DNA from: Flavobacterium sp. TAB 87
GTDB taxonomy: Bacteria > Bacteroidota > Bacteroidia > Flavobacteriales > Flavobacteriaceae
Assembly: GCF_001529295.1 (NCBI RefSeq)
Contig: NZ_LLWK01000028.1
Location: 1-64,000, forward strand
Length of the DNA: 64,000 nt
Reading direction: 5' to 3'
Below are positions 17,767 to 25,729 of the stretch, piece after piece (position 1 is the stretch's first letter; each line of letters starts with the position of its first letter). Below the pieces are notes generated by a model. The model did no database searches and was not told where the DNA came from. It worked only from the letters and a program-made list of their open reading frames with translations. The translations under genes and the position numbers were made by a program.

Positions 17767-18963
17767 ATGACCTTCCTTAAAAATACAAATATACCACAAA
17801 TACTTTTCCTTCTTTTAGTTTTAAGCTCTTGCGGAAAAGATAAACAGAAAGAAAAAACAGCAATTGTAGTTGTTGAAGATACGCTTGCTAAAATGAAGCC
17901 CTTCCTTAATGAAAAAAAACTCAGTGCTAGTTACGTTGCTTCTGTGAAACCCAGAATCAATCACTTTTACGAGAAAACGTGGCCGAACAATAGTATGAAC
18001 GGTGGCTTTTTGGTCGCTCGAAACGGAGAAATCATTTTCGAAAAGTACGATGGCTACGCCGATAGAAGTAAAAAAACGGATATTACAAAAGACACCCCTT
18101 TACATATTGCATCGGTAAGTAAAGTTATAACCGCTTCTGCAGTACTAAAATTAGTTGATGCAAATAAAATTGAATTGGACCAGAAGGTAAACACTATTCT
18201 AAAAACATTTCCGTATCCTGAAGTTACTGTACGATCTTTACTGAATCACCGCAGTGGTTTACGCAATTACTCGTATTTTACAGACCGCGACAAAAAGATT
18301 TGGGATCGTAAAAATCAATTGACTAACGCCGATATTTTAGACATAATGGCCACAAAAGGTATTACGCTAGAATATAAAACTGATACACGCTTTATGTATT
18401 GCAATACCAATTATGCGATGTTGGCTTTAATTATCGAAAAAGTTACCGGACTTTCTTATCCTGTAGCCATGCAGGAAATGATTTTTAAACCTCTGGGAAT
18501 GAAAAACACTTTCGTATTTGATTATGAAAAAGATCGAAAAACAGCAGTTCCTTCGTATCGCGGAAATAATACGCAAATCGGTTGGGATTATCTTGATACC
18601 GTTTACGGAGATAAAAATATTTATTCTACACCTCGCGATTTACTTAAATTTGATAGGGCACGTTATGCTGCCGATTTCTTAAAGCCCGAGTTACTGAAAG
18701 AAATTTATGTAGGATATAGTAACGAACATCGCGGTGAGAAAAATTACGGTCTAGGAATTAGAATGATCAATTGGTTTTCGGGTCAGAATTTTTATTTCCA
18801 TAACGGTTGGTGGCACGGCAATACATCGTCTTACGTTACTTTGCAAAAAGAAAATGTGACTATTATATCACTCTCTAATAAATTTACTAGAAAGACGTAT
18901 GCCGTTAGAAAATTATCTCCCATTTTTGGAGATTATCCTTTTAATATCAAGGATGAAGATTAA
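17767..18963 (+). CDS. Beta-lactamase-fold serine hydrolase, lipoprotein
   Basis: 398 aa from the ATG at 17767. The signal peptide ends in LFLLLVLSSC, so the protein is lipidated and exported. The beta-lactamase/transpeptidase motifs are SxxK in HIASVSKVITAS, YxN in MYCNTNYAM and HNG in FHNGWWHGNTS, near the usual KTG position. This is the class C/esterase EstB/AmpH-like family, which includes peptidoglycan and ester hydrolases. A resistance role is not implied. It stands alone with its own promoter and is followed by ssrA. Confidence 0.88.
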   Translation: MTFLKNTNIPQILFLLLVLSSCGKDKQKEKTAIVVVEDTLAKMKPFLNEKKLSASYVASVKPRINHFYEKTWPNNSMNGGFLVARNGEIIFEKYDGYADRSKKTDITKDTPLHIASVSKVITASAVLKLVDANKIELDQKVNTILKTFPYPEVTVRSLLNHRSGLRNYSYFTDRDKKIWDRKNQLTNADILDIMATKGITLEYKTDTRFMYCNTNYAMLALIIEKVTGLSYPVAMQEMIFKPLGMKNTFVFDYEKDRKTAVPSYRGNNTQIGWDYLDTVYGDKNIYSTPRDLLKFDRARYAADFLKPELLKEIYVGYSNEHRGEKNYGLGIRMINWFSGQNFYFHNGWWHGNTSSYVTLQKENVTIISLSNKFTRKTYAVRKLSPIFGDYPFNIKDED

Positions 18964-19035
18964 TTAAAAATTGGAATGCTGTTTGCAATAAGATTGATTA
19001 AAAAATTGTAAGTTTGCACTCTTACAAAAAACAAT

Positions 19036-19429
19036 GGGGTCGACTGGTTTTGACAGCGAGTCGAATTGAACAGTAAGCACGTCGAGCATTGAGACCTTGC
19101 TCGTAAATATAAGATCTTACAATTTTACACGGCGAAAATAACTACGCTTTAGCTGCATAATCCGAACTATAGTACGATTACGCCAAGTTCCTATCAGATA
19201 GGAAAGCTGGATTCTCCTTGAAAGCCTTGGTTTGTGGCGTTCAGTCCAGGAGAACCGTAAAAATAGACCTAGATTACCATAAGCTTCGGGTGGTTTTCAA
19301 AATTAAGAAGATAAGTGGTAAGTGGCTGTTTCTGGCCTAGCTTACTAACGAAAATCCAATCAGGAAATAAACGTGTAGAAAGCTCTTTAATTGCTTGTTT
19401 GGACGGGAGTTCGATTCTCCCCGACTCCA
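19036..19429 (+). ncRNA. ssrA: Transfer-messenger RNA (tmRNA)
   Basis: The 5' end GGGGTCGACTGGTTTTGACAG and the 3' end GGGAGTTCGATTCTCCCCG-ACTCCA form the tRNA-like domain; the acceptor stem pairs over seven positions with one G-U. The CCA is not encoded. The tag frame, near 19129, reads GENNYALAA followed by TAA, a typical Bacteroidota proteolysis tag. The RNA rescues stalled ribosomes with SmpB. The 3' end is the boundary of the conjugative element: the serine recombinase gene runs antisense into it. Confidence 0.96.
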
Positions 19430-20943
19430 CTGGATGGGATGATTGGAAAATCATCCCTTTTTTTATTGTAAATCAACAAGCCTTTTTCCTTCATTATCAA
19501 GTGATTACGAGACATAATTGGTATCATCGTAGGTGTTCGATAGACACCTTCCTGATAGTATAAATTGCTGTCGAACACCAATTTGACAAATTCCCTTTTT
19601 TGGATAATATTTGCATTATTATATATAGATTTTAGATCTCCGAGTAAGTGTAATTTTTTCTGTAACATTTTGAATGCATGTGTTTCAACTTTACTTAAAC
19701 GCTCAATTGCATCTTTACATGAATGGATAGTACTGTTATAAGTAGCATACCATCTATCATAAGTATCTTTTGAAATCTCATTTTTAATCCACTTTTCTTC
19801 TACAGAAAACATTTTTTCTTGAGTCTCTTTTAACATGAGTTTCTTTTGTTCTATTGTCAGTTTATTAGATTTTAACTTTTCTTCTATTGCCACATTGGAA
19901 GACTGTTCTATTTCAGACAAAATATTTTCTGGGAGACTCATTAATTCTAATATTTCCGCAAGCTGTGTATGGGCTTTTATTGCACTTATATTATTATGCC
20001 TTGAAGTCTTACACTTATAATAATTAAAATACTTGCCTGATTTCCCTCTTGATGGAGCACCTGTGAGTAGGTTTCCACAATGACATTTTAAGATTCCCCG
20101 AAGTGGTAAATTTTCATCCAATACTGCTCTAACTTTTTCAGGCTTTTTCATCTTGTTTTGTACTATTTGCCAAGTTGCTTTATCTATAATAGCTTCGTGT
20201 ATAGCTGGGAAAATCCCGCCAGGATACTCTTTAAATCCTTGTACTTGCAACATACCTGCATACACAGGATTTGATAGCACTCTCTCAACAGCAGTATTTC
20301 CTCTTGCTTTAAATCCTAATTTAAATACTTGTTCTTTAATTATATAAAGTGGTGTATCATGTATATAAGCATCATACATAAACTTGACAACCTTTGCTTC
20401 TGTTTCTTCAATTATTAACTTCCGTTCCTTTCCTTCACCAAACTTTATATAGCCATAAGGTGGTTTTATTCCGATGTAACGGCCTTCTTTCGCTCTAGCG
20501 GTATAGAGTCCTCCTCTAATCTTAATACTCCTGTTTATATTATCCTCTTCAGCAAGCAATAGTTGTAATCCTGCTCTGAAAAAACTTCCGGGAGTATCAT
20601 AGTCGAATGTTATTCCCTCGGTTACACTGACGACCTGAATGTTGTATTTTCGCTGAAGCATTTTTACCATACTCATTGCTTCTCCAGCATCCCTACTAAA
20701 TCTGTCCATTTGATCTACCAAAAGATAGTCAACAGTTTTAAAATGTTTACTGATAAACTCTTGAAGTTTAATAAAGTCAGGTCTATCAAATGTCTTAGCA
20801 CTTCTCCCTCGATCAATAAAAGTATCAGTTAATTCAACATTGTTAAATTTCAACCATTGATCCGTATAAAGCTCCTGTCTTTCAATGGAACCATTACTTT
20901 GTCCCAACTGACTAAACCTTAAGTATCTAATCGCTCTTTTCAT
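19387..20943 (-). CDS. Large serine recombinase (integrase of the element)
   Basis: 518 aa. The N-terminal resolvase domain begins MKRAIRYLRFSQLGQSNGSI, with nucleophile Ser11 and VDYLLVDQMDRFSRDAGEAM. The recombinase domain follows (GIKPPYGYIKFGEG, SNPVYAGMLQVQG), then a zinc ribbon (ILKCHCGNLLTGA and YYKCKTSRH) and a long coiled coil (about 350-430). Proteins of this class move large elements between att sites without accessory factors. The last 15 or so codons are antisense to the 3' end of ssrA (SSGVGENRTPVQTSN), so the attachment junction falls at or in this gene end. Its first 17 bp overlap a 49-codon gene with a strong ribosome site. Confidence 0.93.
   Translation of the reverse strand: MKRAIRYLRFSQLGQSNGSIERQELYTDQWLKFNNVELTDTFIDRGRSAKTFDRPDFIKLQEFISKHFKTVDYLLVDQMDRFSRDAGEAMSMVKMLQRKYNIQVVSVTEGITFDYDTPGSFFRAGLQLLLAEEDNINRSIKIRGGLYTARAKEGRYIGIKPPYGYIKFGEGKERKLIIEETEAKVVKFMYDAYIHDTPLYIIKEQVFKLGFKARGNTAVERVLSNPVYAGMLQVQGFKEYPGGIFPAIHEAIIDKATWQIVQNKMKKPEKVRAVLDENLPLRGILKCHCGNLLTGAPSRGKSGKYFNYYKCKTSRHNNISAIKAHTQLAEILELMSLPENILSEIEQSSNVAIEEKLKSNKLTIEQKKLMLKETQEKMFSVEEKWIKNEISKDTYDRWYATYNSTIHSCKDAIERLSKVETHAFKMLQKKLHLLGDLKSIYNNANIIQKREFVKLVFDSNLYYQEGVYRTPTMIPIMSRNHLIMKEKGLLIYNKKRDDFPIIPSSGVGENRTPVQTSN
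19436..19465 (+). terminator. Rho-independent terminator of ssrA
   Basis: Perfect 9-bp stem (GGGATGATT against AATCATCCC) with a GGAA loop and seven or more Ts. It lies inside the recombinase reading frame on the other strand. Confidence 0.9.
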
Positions 20944-21076
20944 TTAATTCATTTAATGTTATAGAAACAATAATTTCAATAAGTAAATTTACGAATTTTT
21001 GCTCATTTAGCTTTTCAATATCAAACTTTAACTCATCTATCTTTCCATCAATCAAGCTCTTATCTTCCTGTTCCAT
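20927..21076 (-). CDS. 49-residue acidic/coiled protein upstream of the recombinase
   Basis: Begins MEQEDKSLIDGKIDELKFDI and ends NELNEKSD. It is charged in the first half, with a short hydrophobic helix (VNLLIEIIVSI). The start is decided by a canonical AGGAGG 6 bp upstream, and the stop lies 17 bp inside the recombinase gene, so the two are translationally coupled. No family is recognised. Candidate roles are a recombination directionality factor or simply a leader that couples recombinase synthesis. Confidence 0.65.
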   Translation of the reverse strand: MEQEDKSLIDGKIDELKFDIEKLNEQKFVNLLIEIIVSITLNELNEKSD

Positions 21077-21082
21077 TATTTA

Positions 21083-21088
21083 CCTCCT
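21083..21088 (-). promoter_or_regulatory. Canonical Shine-Dalgarno (AGGAGG)
   Basis: AAGGAGG stands 6 bp before the 49-codon gene. Strong SD sites are rare in Bacteroidota, so this supports the start and hints at foreign origin. Confidence 0.7.
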
Positions 21089-21201
21089 TTGCTCCTTATG
21101 AAAATGAATTCTATTTTACTTTGTGAATTTTATAATAACGCACATAAATAAATTTACAGCAAGGCCAGTAAATCGGATGGGAATGTCAGGTCAGGGCTCT
21201 T

Positions 21202-21222
21202 TTTGACTATTAGTGGCATTTA
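21202..21222 (-). promoter_or_regulatory. Shared element motif, copy 1 (upstream of recombinase operon)
   Basis: On the plus strand it reads TTTGACT, three bases, then AGTGGCATTTA. The same sequence with two mismatches in 21 bp stands upstream of traE at 32865. Both copies face a minus-strand operon. It is a candidate regulator or promoter site for the element's transfer functions. Confidence 0.45.
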
Positions 21223-21461
21223 ACATCAGTCGATATATTTCTATCACTCCTACTACTTAACTATTTCCTTTCCAAATTTCAGGACCGAAAAAATTAACTC
21301 AATAAACAATCTATATAAATTGTTTCTTTCAATACTTAGTACTAATGAATATATTTCTCTTTCTTGTGGATAGATATCCTTTAACTATGCATTATTTACT
21401 TAATTTTTAAAATGCAGCTCAGACTTTAAGAACGCTCACATTTTTGTGCGCAGCACAATCC

Positions 21462-21950
21462 TCAAAGCACATATATAAATTCTGCTACGCTCCATTATAA
21501 AAGAGCTTAGTCGGATATCTGATAAAATAATCTTAAAAAATACTGGCGTTATACTATTCATTATTTTAAAAGATCCTTTTAACTCGATTTCGAAGCCAGG
21601 TATTATAATAAAATATAATTCAATTGAACTTTTAAAGTTGATCATCAAAGCACATTTATAACTTCGCTACGCTCCATTATAAAAGATTTTGTCGGATATC
21701 TGATAAAATAGTCTTAAAAAATACTGGCGTTATACCATTCATTTTTACTTAAGATCCTTTTATCTGGCTTTGGAACCAAAATATTATAATAAAATATTAT
21801 CGAATTGAACTTTTAAAGTTGATCATCAAAGCACATTTATAATTCCGCTAAGCTCCATTATAAAAGAGCTTTTTCAGATATCTGATAAAACAATTTTGAA
21901 AATTAATACCACTAACTGCGTATAATTTTCAAGATCCTTTTCCATGGCTT
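21462..21950. repeat. Three imperfect ~190-bp tandem repeats
   Basis: Copies begin at 21462, 21645 and 21836 (spacings 183 and 191 bp). Each contains TCAAAGCACAT, GCTCCATTATAAAAGA, GGATATCTGATAAAA and AAGATCCTTTT in the same order. The first two also share AATACTGGCGTTATAC; the first two end with TTTAAAGTTGATCA. The open frames inside them are not conserved between copies, so the array is probably non-coding. An origin, a transfer site or a repeated small-RNA gene are possibilities. Around it, 21089-21461 and 21951-22163 show no gene. Confidence 0.75.
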
Positions 21951-22163
21951 ATATATCCATTTTGTTATTCCCAAATATTATCAGATTAGAACCATCAGAC
22001 ATTATTTCTAGTCGATTATCTTCTTTCTTTACCATCACACTTAATGCGCTGGACAACCTTACTTCCATCCTATCTGTATTCAAAAGCCAATATGCTAATT
22101 GTCCCATTTCAAGAGCAAAGGTATACTAGTGTTTTTAACGCAAAAAAAAGGTCAAGCCCTACG

Positions 22164-22218
22164 GGTTTATCAAAAAATCTCCATCCGCCGAGGCGGATAG
22201 TATTTATTTGATAAAACC
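22164..22218. other. Nested inverted repeat (cruciform-like)
   Basis: An outer arm GGTTTATCAAA (22164-22174) pairs with TTTGATAAAACC (22207-22218, one extra A). An inner perfect hairpin ATCCGCC-GA-GGCGGAT sits at 22183-22198. A similar CCGCC/GGCGG hairpin lies in the oriT candidate near 42385. It may be an attenuator or DNA-processing site ahead of ssb. Confidence 0.55.
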
Positions 22219-22410
22219 TTGTTTTTGCTAAACACTAACCTTTTATGCTCTCGAAACGAAACATAGCATACTCCGACTCTTTGGACGAATAAAAAAAATG
22301 TCAACAATGAAATTTAATACCATTTACATTGGAATTAGAGTGAAACAAAACAGCTCCTCCTCTCATTACCGAATAAATTAATTTAAAAAATAATCCTAAA
22401 TATAAAAATC

Positions 22411-22803
22411 ATGAACATCATCGGAAGACTGACAAGGGATGCGGAAGTACGCACAACGTCACAAGAGAAACAAGTTGTAAACTTTTCGATAGCTATCAAT
22501 GACAGCTATCGCAACAAACAAGGCGAACGCATAGAGCAAACAAGTTATTTTGATTGCTCCTATTGGATAAGTCCAAATGTAGCGAAGATACTCACCAAAG
22601 GCGCTTTGGTAGAGCTTACAGGTAGAGCAAGCACTAGAGCGTGGACAGCTAATGACGGGGAATTAAGAGCAAGTTTAAATTTTCACACTACTACTATCAA
22701 ATTGCATGTAGGCGGTAAGAAAACAGACAATATACTTGAAATCTCAAATCAAGAAAAGAGGAAAGTTACAGAACAAGAAACGGTCGATGACCTACCTTTT
22801 TAA
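22411..22803 (+). CDS. ssb: Single-stranded DNA-binding protein
   Basis: 130 aa. An OB fold begins MNIIGRLTRDAEVRTTSQ and continues VVNFSIAINDSYRNKQG and YFDCSYWIS. The last residues DDLPF form the acidic tip that recruits partner proteins. Shorter than chromosomal SSB but complete, as usual for conjugative elements. It probably coats the transferred single strand in donor or recipient. It lies 45 bp before the DUF932 gene in the same direction. Confidence 0.93.
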   Translation: MNIIGRLTRDAEVRTTSQEKQVVNFSIAINDSYRNKQGERIEQTSYFDCSYWISPNVAKILTKGALVELTGRASTRAWTANDGELRASLNFHTTTIKLHVGGKKTDNILEISNQEKRKVTEQETVDDLPF

Positions 22804-22848
22804 CACCTTTTATTTAATCATTTTTCAACCTTTTAAAATTTTAATATC

Positions 22849-23922
22849 ATGGCACACAATTTAAATTTCAACGAAAGAACAGGACGTTATTCATTTTTTA
22901 GCGTACAAGAAAAAGCATGGCACGGTTTAGGACAAATCGTAAAAGACTATCCTACAAGTTCGGAAGCTATTAAACACGCTGGACTTGATTATGAGGTAAT
23001 AAAAAGCCCTCTTTTCACAAAAGGCTCAAATAGTATTGAAAATACAAACGCTAGCGAAATTAGATATAATGAGCTGGAAGTTCCTAATTATTTTGCTACT
23101 ATCCGCAATGACAATAATACGGTATTGGGTGTAGTAGGCAAAGAGTATCATATCGTACAAAATCGAGAGGCCTTTAGTTTTTTTGATTCTATTGTAGGAG
23201 GTACAGATGGAATCATGTACGAGACTGCAGGCGCATTGGGCAATGGGGAACGAATCTTTATTACTGCAAAATTACCTGACTATATTCGTGTGGGTAATGG
23301 TGACGATGTCACAGAAAAATACATTTTCCTTACCACTTCTCATGATGGTAGTGGAAGTATAACGGCAGCTTTTACTCCTGTTAGAATTGTTTGCCAAAAT
23401 ACGCTTAATGCTTCGCTTCGTAATATGAGCAATGTGGTACGCATTCGCCATACTTCGGGTGCTAAACAACGTTTGGATAACGCTCATAAAGTAATGGGAT
23501 TAGCAAACGAATTTAGTAATCAACTAGAGGGGATTTTTAATGAATGGGCAAAAGTAAGAGTAAATGACAACGAGGCAAAAAAATTGATACAATTAGCACT
23601 ATGTCCCAACAAGGAAACCTTACAGCATATTAAAAGCGGGAATGAGGACGAAATATCCACCGTTTTTAAAAACACGGTTGAAGATGCTTTTGCTTATGCT
23701 ATGACGAGCGACTCACAACAAATGGAAACTACAAAAGGCACTTTATTTGGAGCTTATAACGCAGTTACAGGCTACTACCAAAATGTACGTAGCTACAAGG
23801 ATAATGAAGCCAAATTACAATCTATCATTTTGGGCGGTACTGCACAGATAAAATCACAAAAAGCTTTTGAACTATGTGCCTCATTTCAAAAAATAGGTAC
23901 TGACGTTTTCAACTTCAATTAA
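22849..23922 (+). CDS. DUF932 / phage-plasmid-like protein
   Basis: 357 aa. Typical DUF932 features are an N-terminal WHGLGQIV, then VVGKEYHIVQNREAFSFFDSIV, FTPVRIVCQNTLNASL and RIRHTSGAKQRLDNA. The family is found on plasmids, phages and conjugative elements next to ssb and other single-strand DNA genes. Its biochemical function is unknown, though a DNA-maintenance role is often suggested. It is the last gene of the ssb unit and is followed by a strong terminator. Confidence 0.88.
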   Translation: MAHNLNFNERTGRYSFFSVQEKAWHGLGQIVKDYPTSSEAIKHAGLDYEVIKSPLFTKGSNSIENTNASEIRYNELEVPNYFATIRNDNNTVLGVVGKEYHIVQNREAFSFFDSIVGGTDGIMYETAGALGNGERIFITAKLPDYIRVGNGDDVTEKYIFLTTSHDGSGSITAAFTPVRIVCQNTLNASLRNMSNVVRIRHTSGAKQRLDNAHKVMGLANEFSNQLEGIFNEWAKVRVNDNEAKKLIQLALCPNKETLQHIKSGNEDEISTVFKNTVEDAFAYAMTSDSQQMETTKGTLFGAYNAVTGYYQNVRSYKDNEAKLQSIILGGTAQIKSQKAFELCASFQKIGTDVFNFN

Positions 23923-23937
23923 ACAAATTTTAAAATT

Positions 23938-23972
23938 AAAGGCGACTACCCACTAAAGCAGTCGCCTTTAAT
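23938..23972 (+). terminator. Terminator of the ssb operon
   Basis: 10-bp perfect stem (AAAGGCGACT against AGTCGCCTTT) with a 12-nt loop, followed by a T-rich tract. Confidence 0.88.
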
Positions 23973-24014
23973 TATTTTTCTTATTTTTCAGAATAAAGTT
24001 TTTCTTTAAATCTT

Positions 24015-24133
24015 AAGGATTTTGGGACACAACCTTTTCCGGTTGCTTTACTCCAAAATTTGGCTGCAAAAAGACACTCCCTTCCCATGGTCGGGAAAGT
24101 CTTTTTGCAGGAAACGGTGCAACCATTTTAGTA
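24015..24133 (+). other. Short conserved-looking stretch without start codon
   Basis: A plus-strand frame reads TTFSGCFTPKFGCKKTLPSH, then GRESLFAGNGATILVKQQ and stop. It has no ATG and is about 40 codons long. The same kind of peptide is, as far as I recall, frequent in elements of this family, so the DNA may be conserved for structure: the arms AAAAAGAC and GTCTTTTT surround it. No function is claimed. The remainder up to 24299 is AT-rich with no gene. Confidence 0.3.
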
Positions 24134-24299
24134 AAACAGCAATAACGCAGCTATCCATTGCTCTTGCTATTTCACCAAAAAGGTCGCGTTTATTATATAG
24201 GATATTCATTATCCTATCTTTTTTACTGGACTTCTTTTCTTTCAACATAAGCGTCAAAAGAAAAGAAGCAAAAGAATGCCGCTTTATTTTCTTCTGGTT

Positions 24300-24578
24300 T
24301 TAAACGTGTTTATACGAAACCTCTTCTTGAATCATCTTTTTACTATCTTTATTTTCTCTTGAATAGCTCCACAAAAAAAGTAGTCCAAAAATAATTAGAA
24401 TATAGGATATCCATTTTCCTGTACGTTCCAGAAATAAAATAAAGACTGATTTTTCATAACTTGAAAAACCTTCTGCACCCAAAGGACTTCTTCTATAAAA
24501 TTTTCTTCTGTTAATCCAATAACGAATCCCCAAACAACTTAGCAAAGCTAGAATACTTAAAACTAATGTTGCATACAT
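24300..24578 (-). CDS. Small two-helix membrane protein of the element
   Basis: 92 aa with two transmembrane segments: TLVLSILALLSCLGIRYWI and WISYILIIFGLLFLW. Between them lies the hydrophilic stretch RRKFYRRSPLGAEGFSSYEK. Homologues sit near tra genes of Bacteroidota elements and are sometimes misnamed as molybdenum ABC permease. It is on the tra strand, 215 bp after traN, where traO-traQ would be expected. The role is unknown; it is probably in the inner membrane. Confidence 0.65.
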   Translation of the reverse strand: MYATLVLSILALLSCLGIRYWINRRKFYRRSPLGAEGFSSYEKSVFILFLERTGKWISYILIIFGLLFLWSYSRENKDSKKMIQEEVSYKHV

Positions 24579-24793
24579 AATCTGATTATTTTAATTTTCA
24601 GTTTCTAAATTTACTCAAAATTATTTTTTAAAAAGTTCAAGATATTGATTTAGAGCTAATTAATTAAGACAAATATGTCGATCTAACAAAAAAAGGATCT
24701 GTCATTACGAGTGACACAGCCTGCTTTCCATTTTAATATTTTGAAATCTAATAGAAATTAATTTTCAAACAGTTCCCTTCAAAAGCATCTATT

Positions 24794-25696
24794 TCAGTCA
24801 TGTGACTTACTGTTCGTTATTAGTTTTGACTTGACCAAATCTGAATTTTTAAGTTTTAATACCTGATGTCTGTCACCGTTTTTTTCGTAAATTTCTATTA
24901 GCAGTACTTTATCATTGGCAATAGTAAATTGATCCAGCATAAATACATTTGGCTCTACTGTTTTACCTTTAATTGCGCCCAATGGCTTATAAACTTTCAG
25001 TGGATTCAACGTCCTTTCTTGTATAACTGTGCGTTTAGCTAGCTTTTTGTCCACTACTTTAAAAGCAACAAAATCGATATTAAAGGAGACATGACTGAAG
25101 TTAGTAAGCTGAGTATGGAAATAGAATTTGCCATCATCTATATAGAGTCCTTTCAATAAGAATTCGATACCAAAACTTCTAGCACCCTTATTTTTTATTA
25201 TACGTTTGTCTTTTTTATATATCGTTTCCATTAAATCGCTTACCAATGAAGGCGAATTCTTTCCGAGTTCCTCAAAAAGAACATCATTTGTAGGTGATCT
25301 ACTAATCCCTTTCTGCATTCCTAAAAGATTATAATTCAGATCCACAGCTATAGGATTGTAATCCACATTGAAATTATAAAAATGACCATCTTCGGTAATT
25401 ACTGAAAAGTTGGTTTCCTCTTCAAAATTGCGCACTGAAGCTTTTACCCGTAAAACATTTTCCGCATCTTCTGCTTTGCTTGCAATCAAATAATCACTTC
25501 CTAAATCTACGTATCGGATTGCAGCAGGAAATAGTAGATGTGAAGTTTTATTGTAAGTTACCTCTATTTTATATGGGTCGATTTTTTCTAAACTCAATTT
25601 TTGGGCATTATTAACAGTCACTTGCCCTTCTGATTCCGTACTGTATCCTAAAACTAAGACCAGTACTAGTATTAAAGCTTTTATTGTTGTTTTCAT
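24794..25696 (-). CDS. traN: Conjugative transfer protein TraN (DUF4138)
   Basis: 300 aa from the ATG at 25696, chosen because it gives a signal peptide (MKTTIKALILVLVLVLGYST). The body has the TraN features YNKTSHLLFPAAIRYVDLGS, FNVDYNPIAVDLNY and GARSFGIEFLLKGLYID. This is the VirB9-like outer-membrane-core component of CTnDOT-type secretion. An alternative upstream ATG at 25729 directly abuts the traM stop. It is the last recognisable tra gene; 24579-24793 downstream has no gene. Confidence 0.9.
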   Translation of the reverse strand: MKTTIKALILVLVLVLGYSTESEGQVTVNNAQKLSLEKIDPYKIEVTYNKTSHLLFPAAIRYVDLGSDYLIASKAEDAENVLRVKASVRNFEEETNFSVITEDGHFYNFNVDYNPIAVDLNYNLLGMQKGISRSPTNDVLFEELGKNSPSLVSDLMETIYKKDKRIIKNKGARSFGIEFLLKGLYIDDGKFYFHTQLTNFSHVSFNIDFVAFKVVDKKLAKRTVIQERTLNPLKVYKPLGAIKGKTVEPNVFMLDQFTIANDKVLLIEIYEKNGDRHQVLKLKNSDLVKSKLITNSKSHD

Positions 25697-25729
25697 ATTT
25701 TTTTTATTAAGTTTTATCAAGGGGAGCAT

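Noticed and set aside
21436-21648. Minus-strand 70-codon frame in the repeat array
   Set aside because: The frame is broken in repeats 2 and 3, so coding is not conserved between copies.
24022-24303. Plus-strand 93-codon frame
   Set aside because: Its texture is unlike coding sequence, and a different frame gives the shorter conserved-looking peptide.
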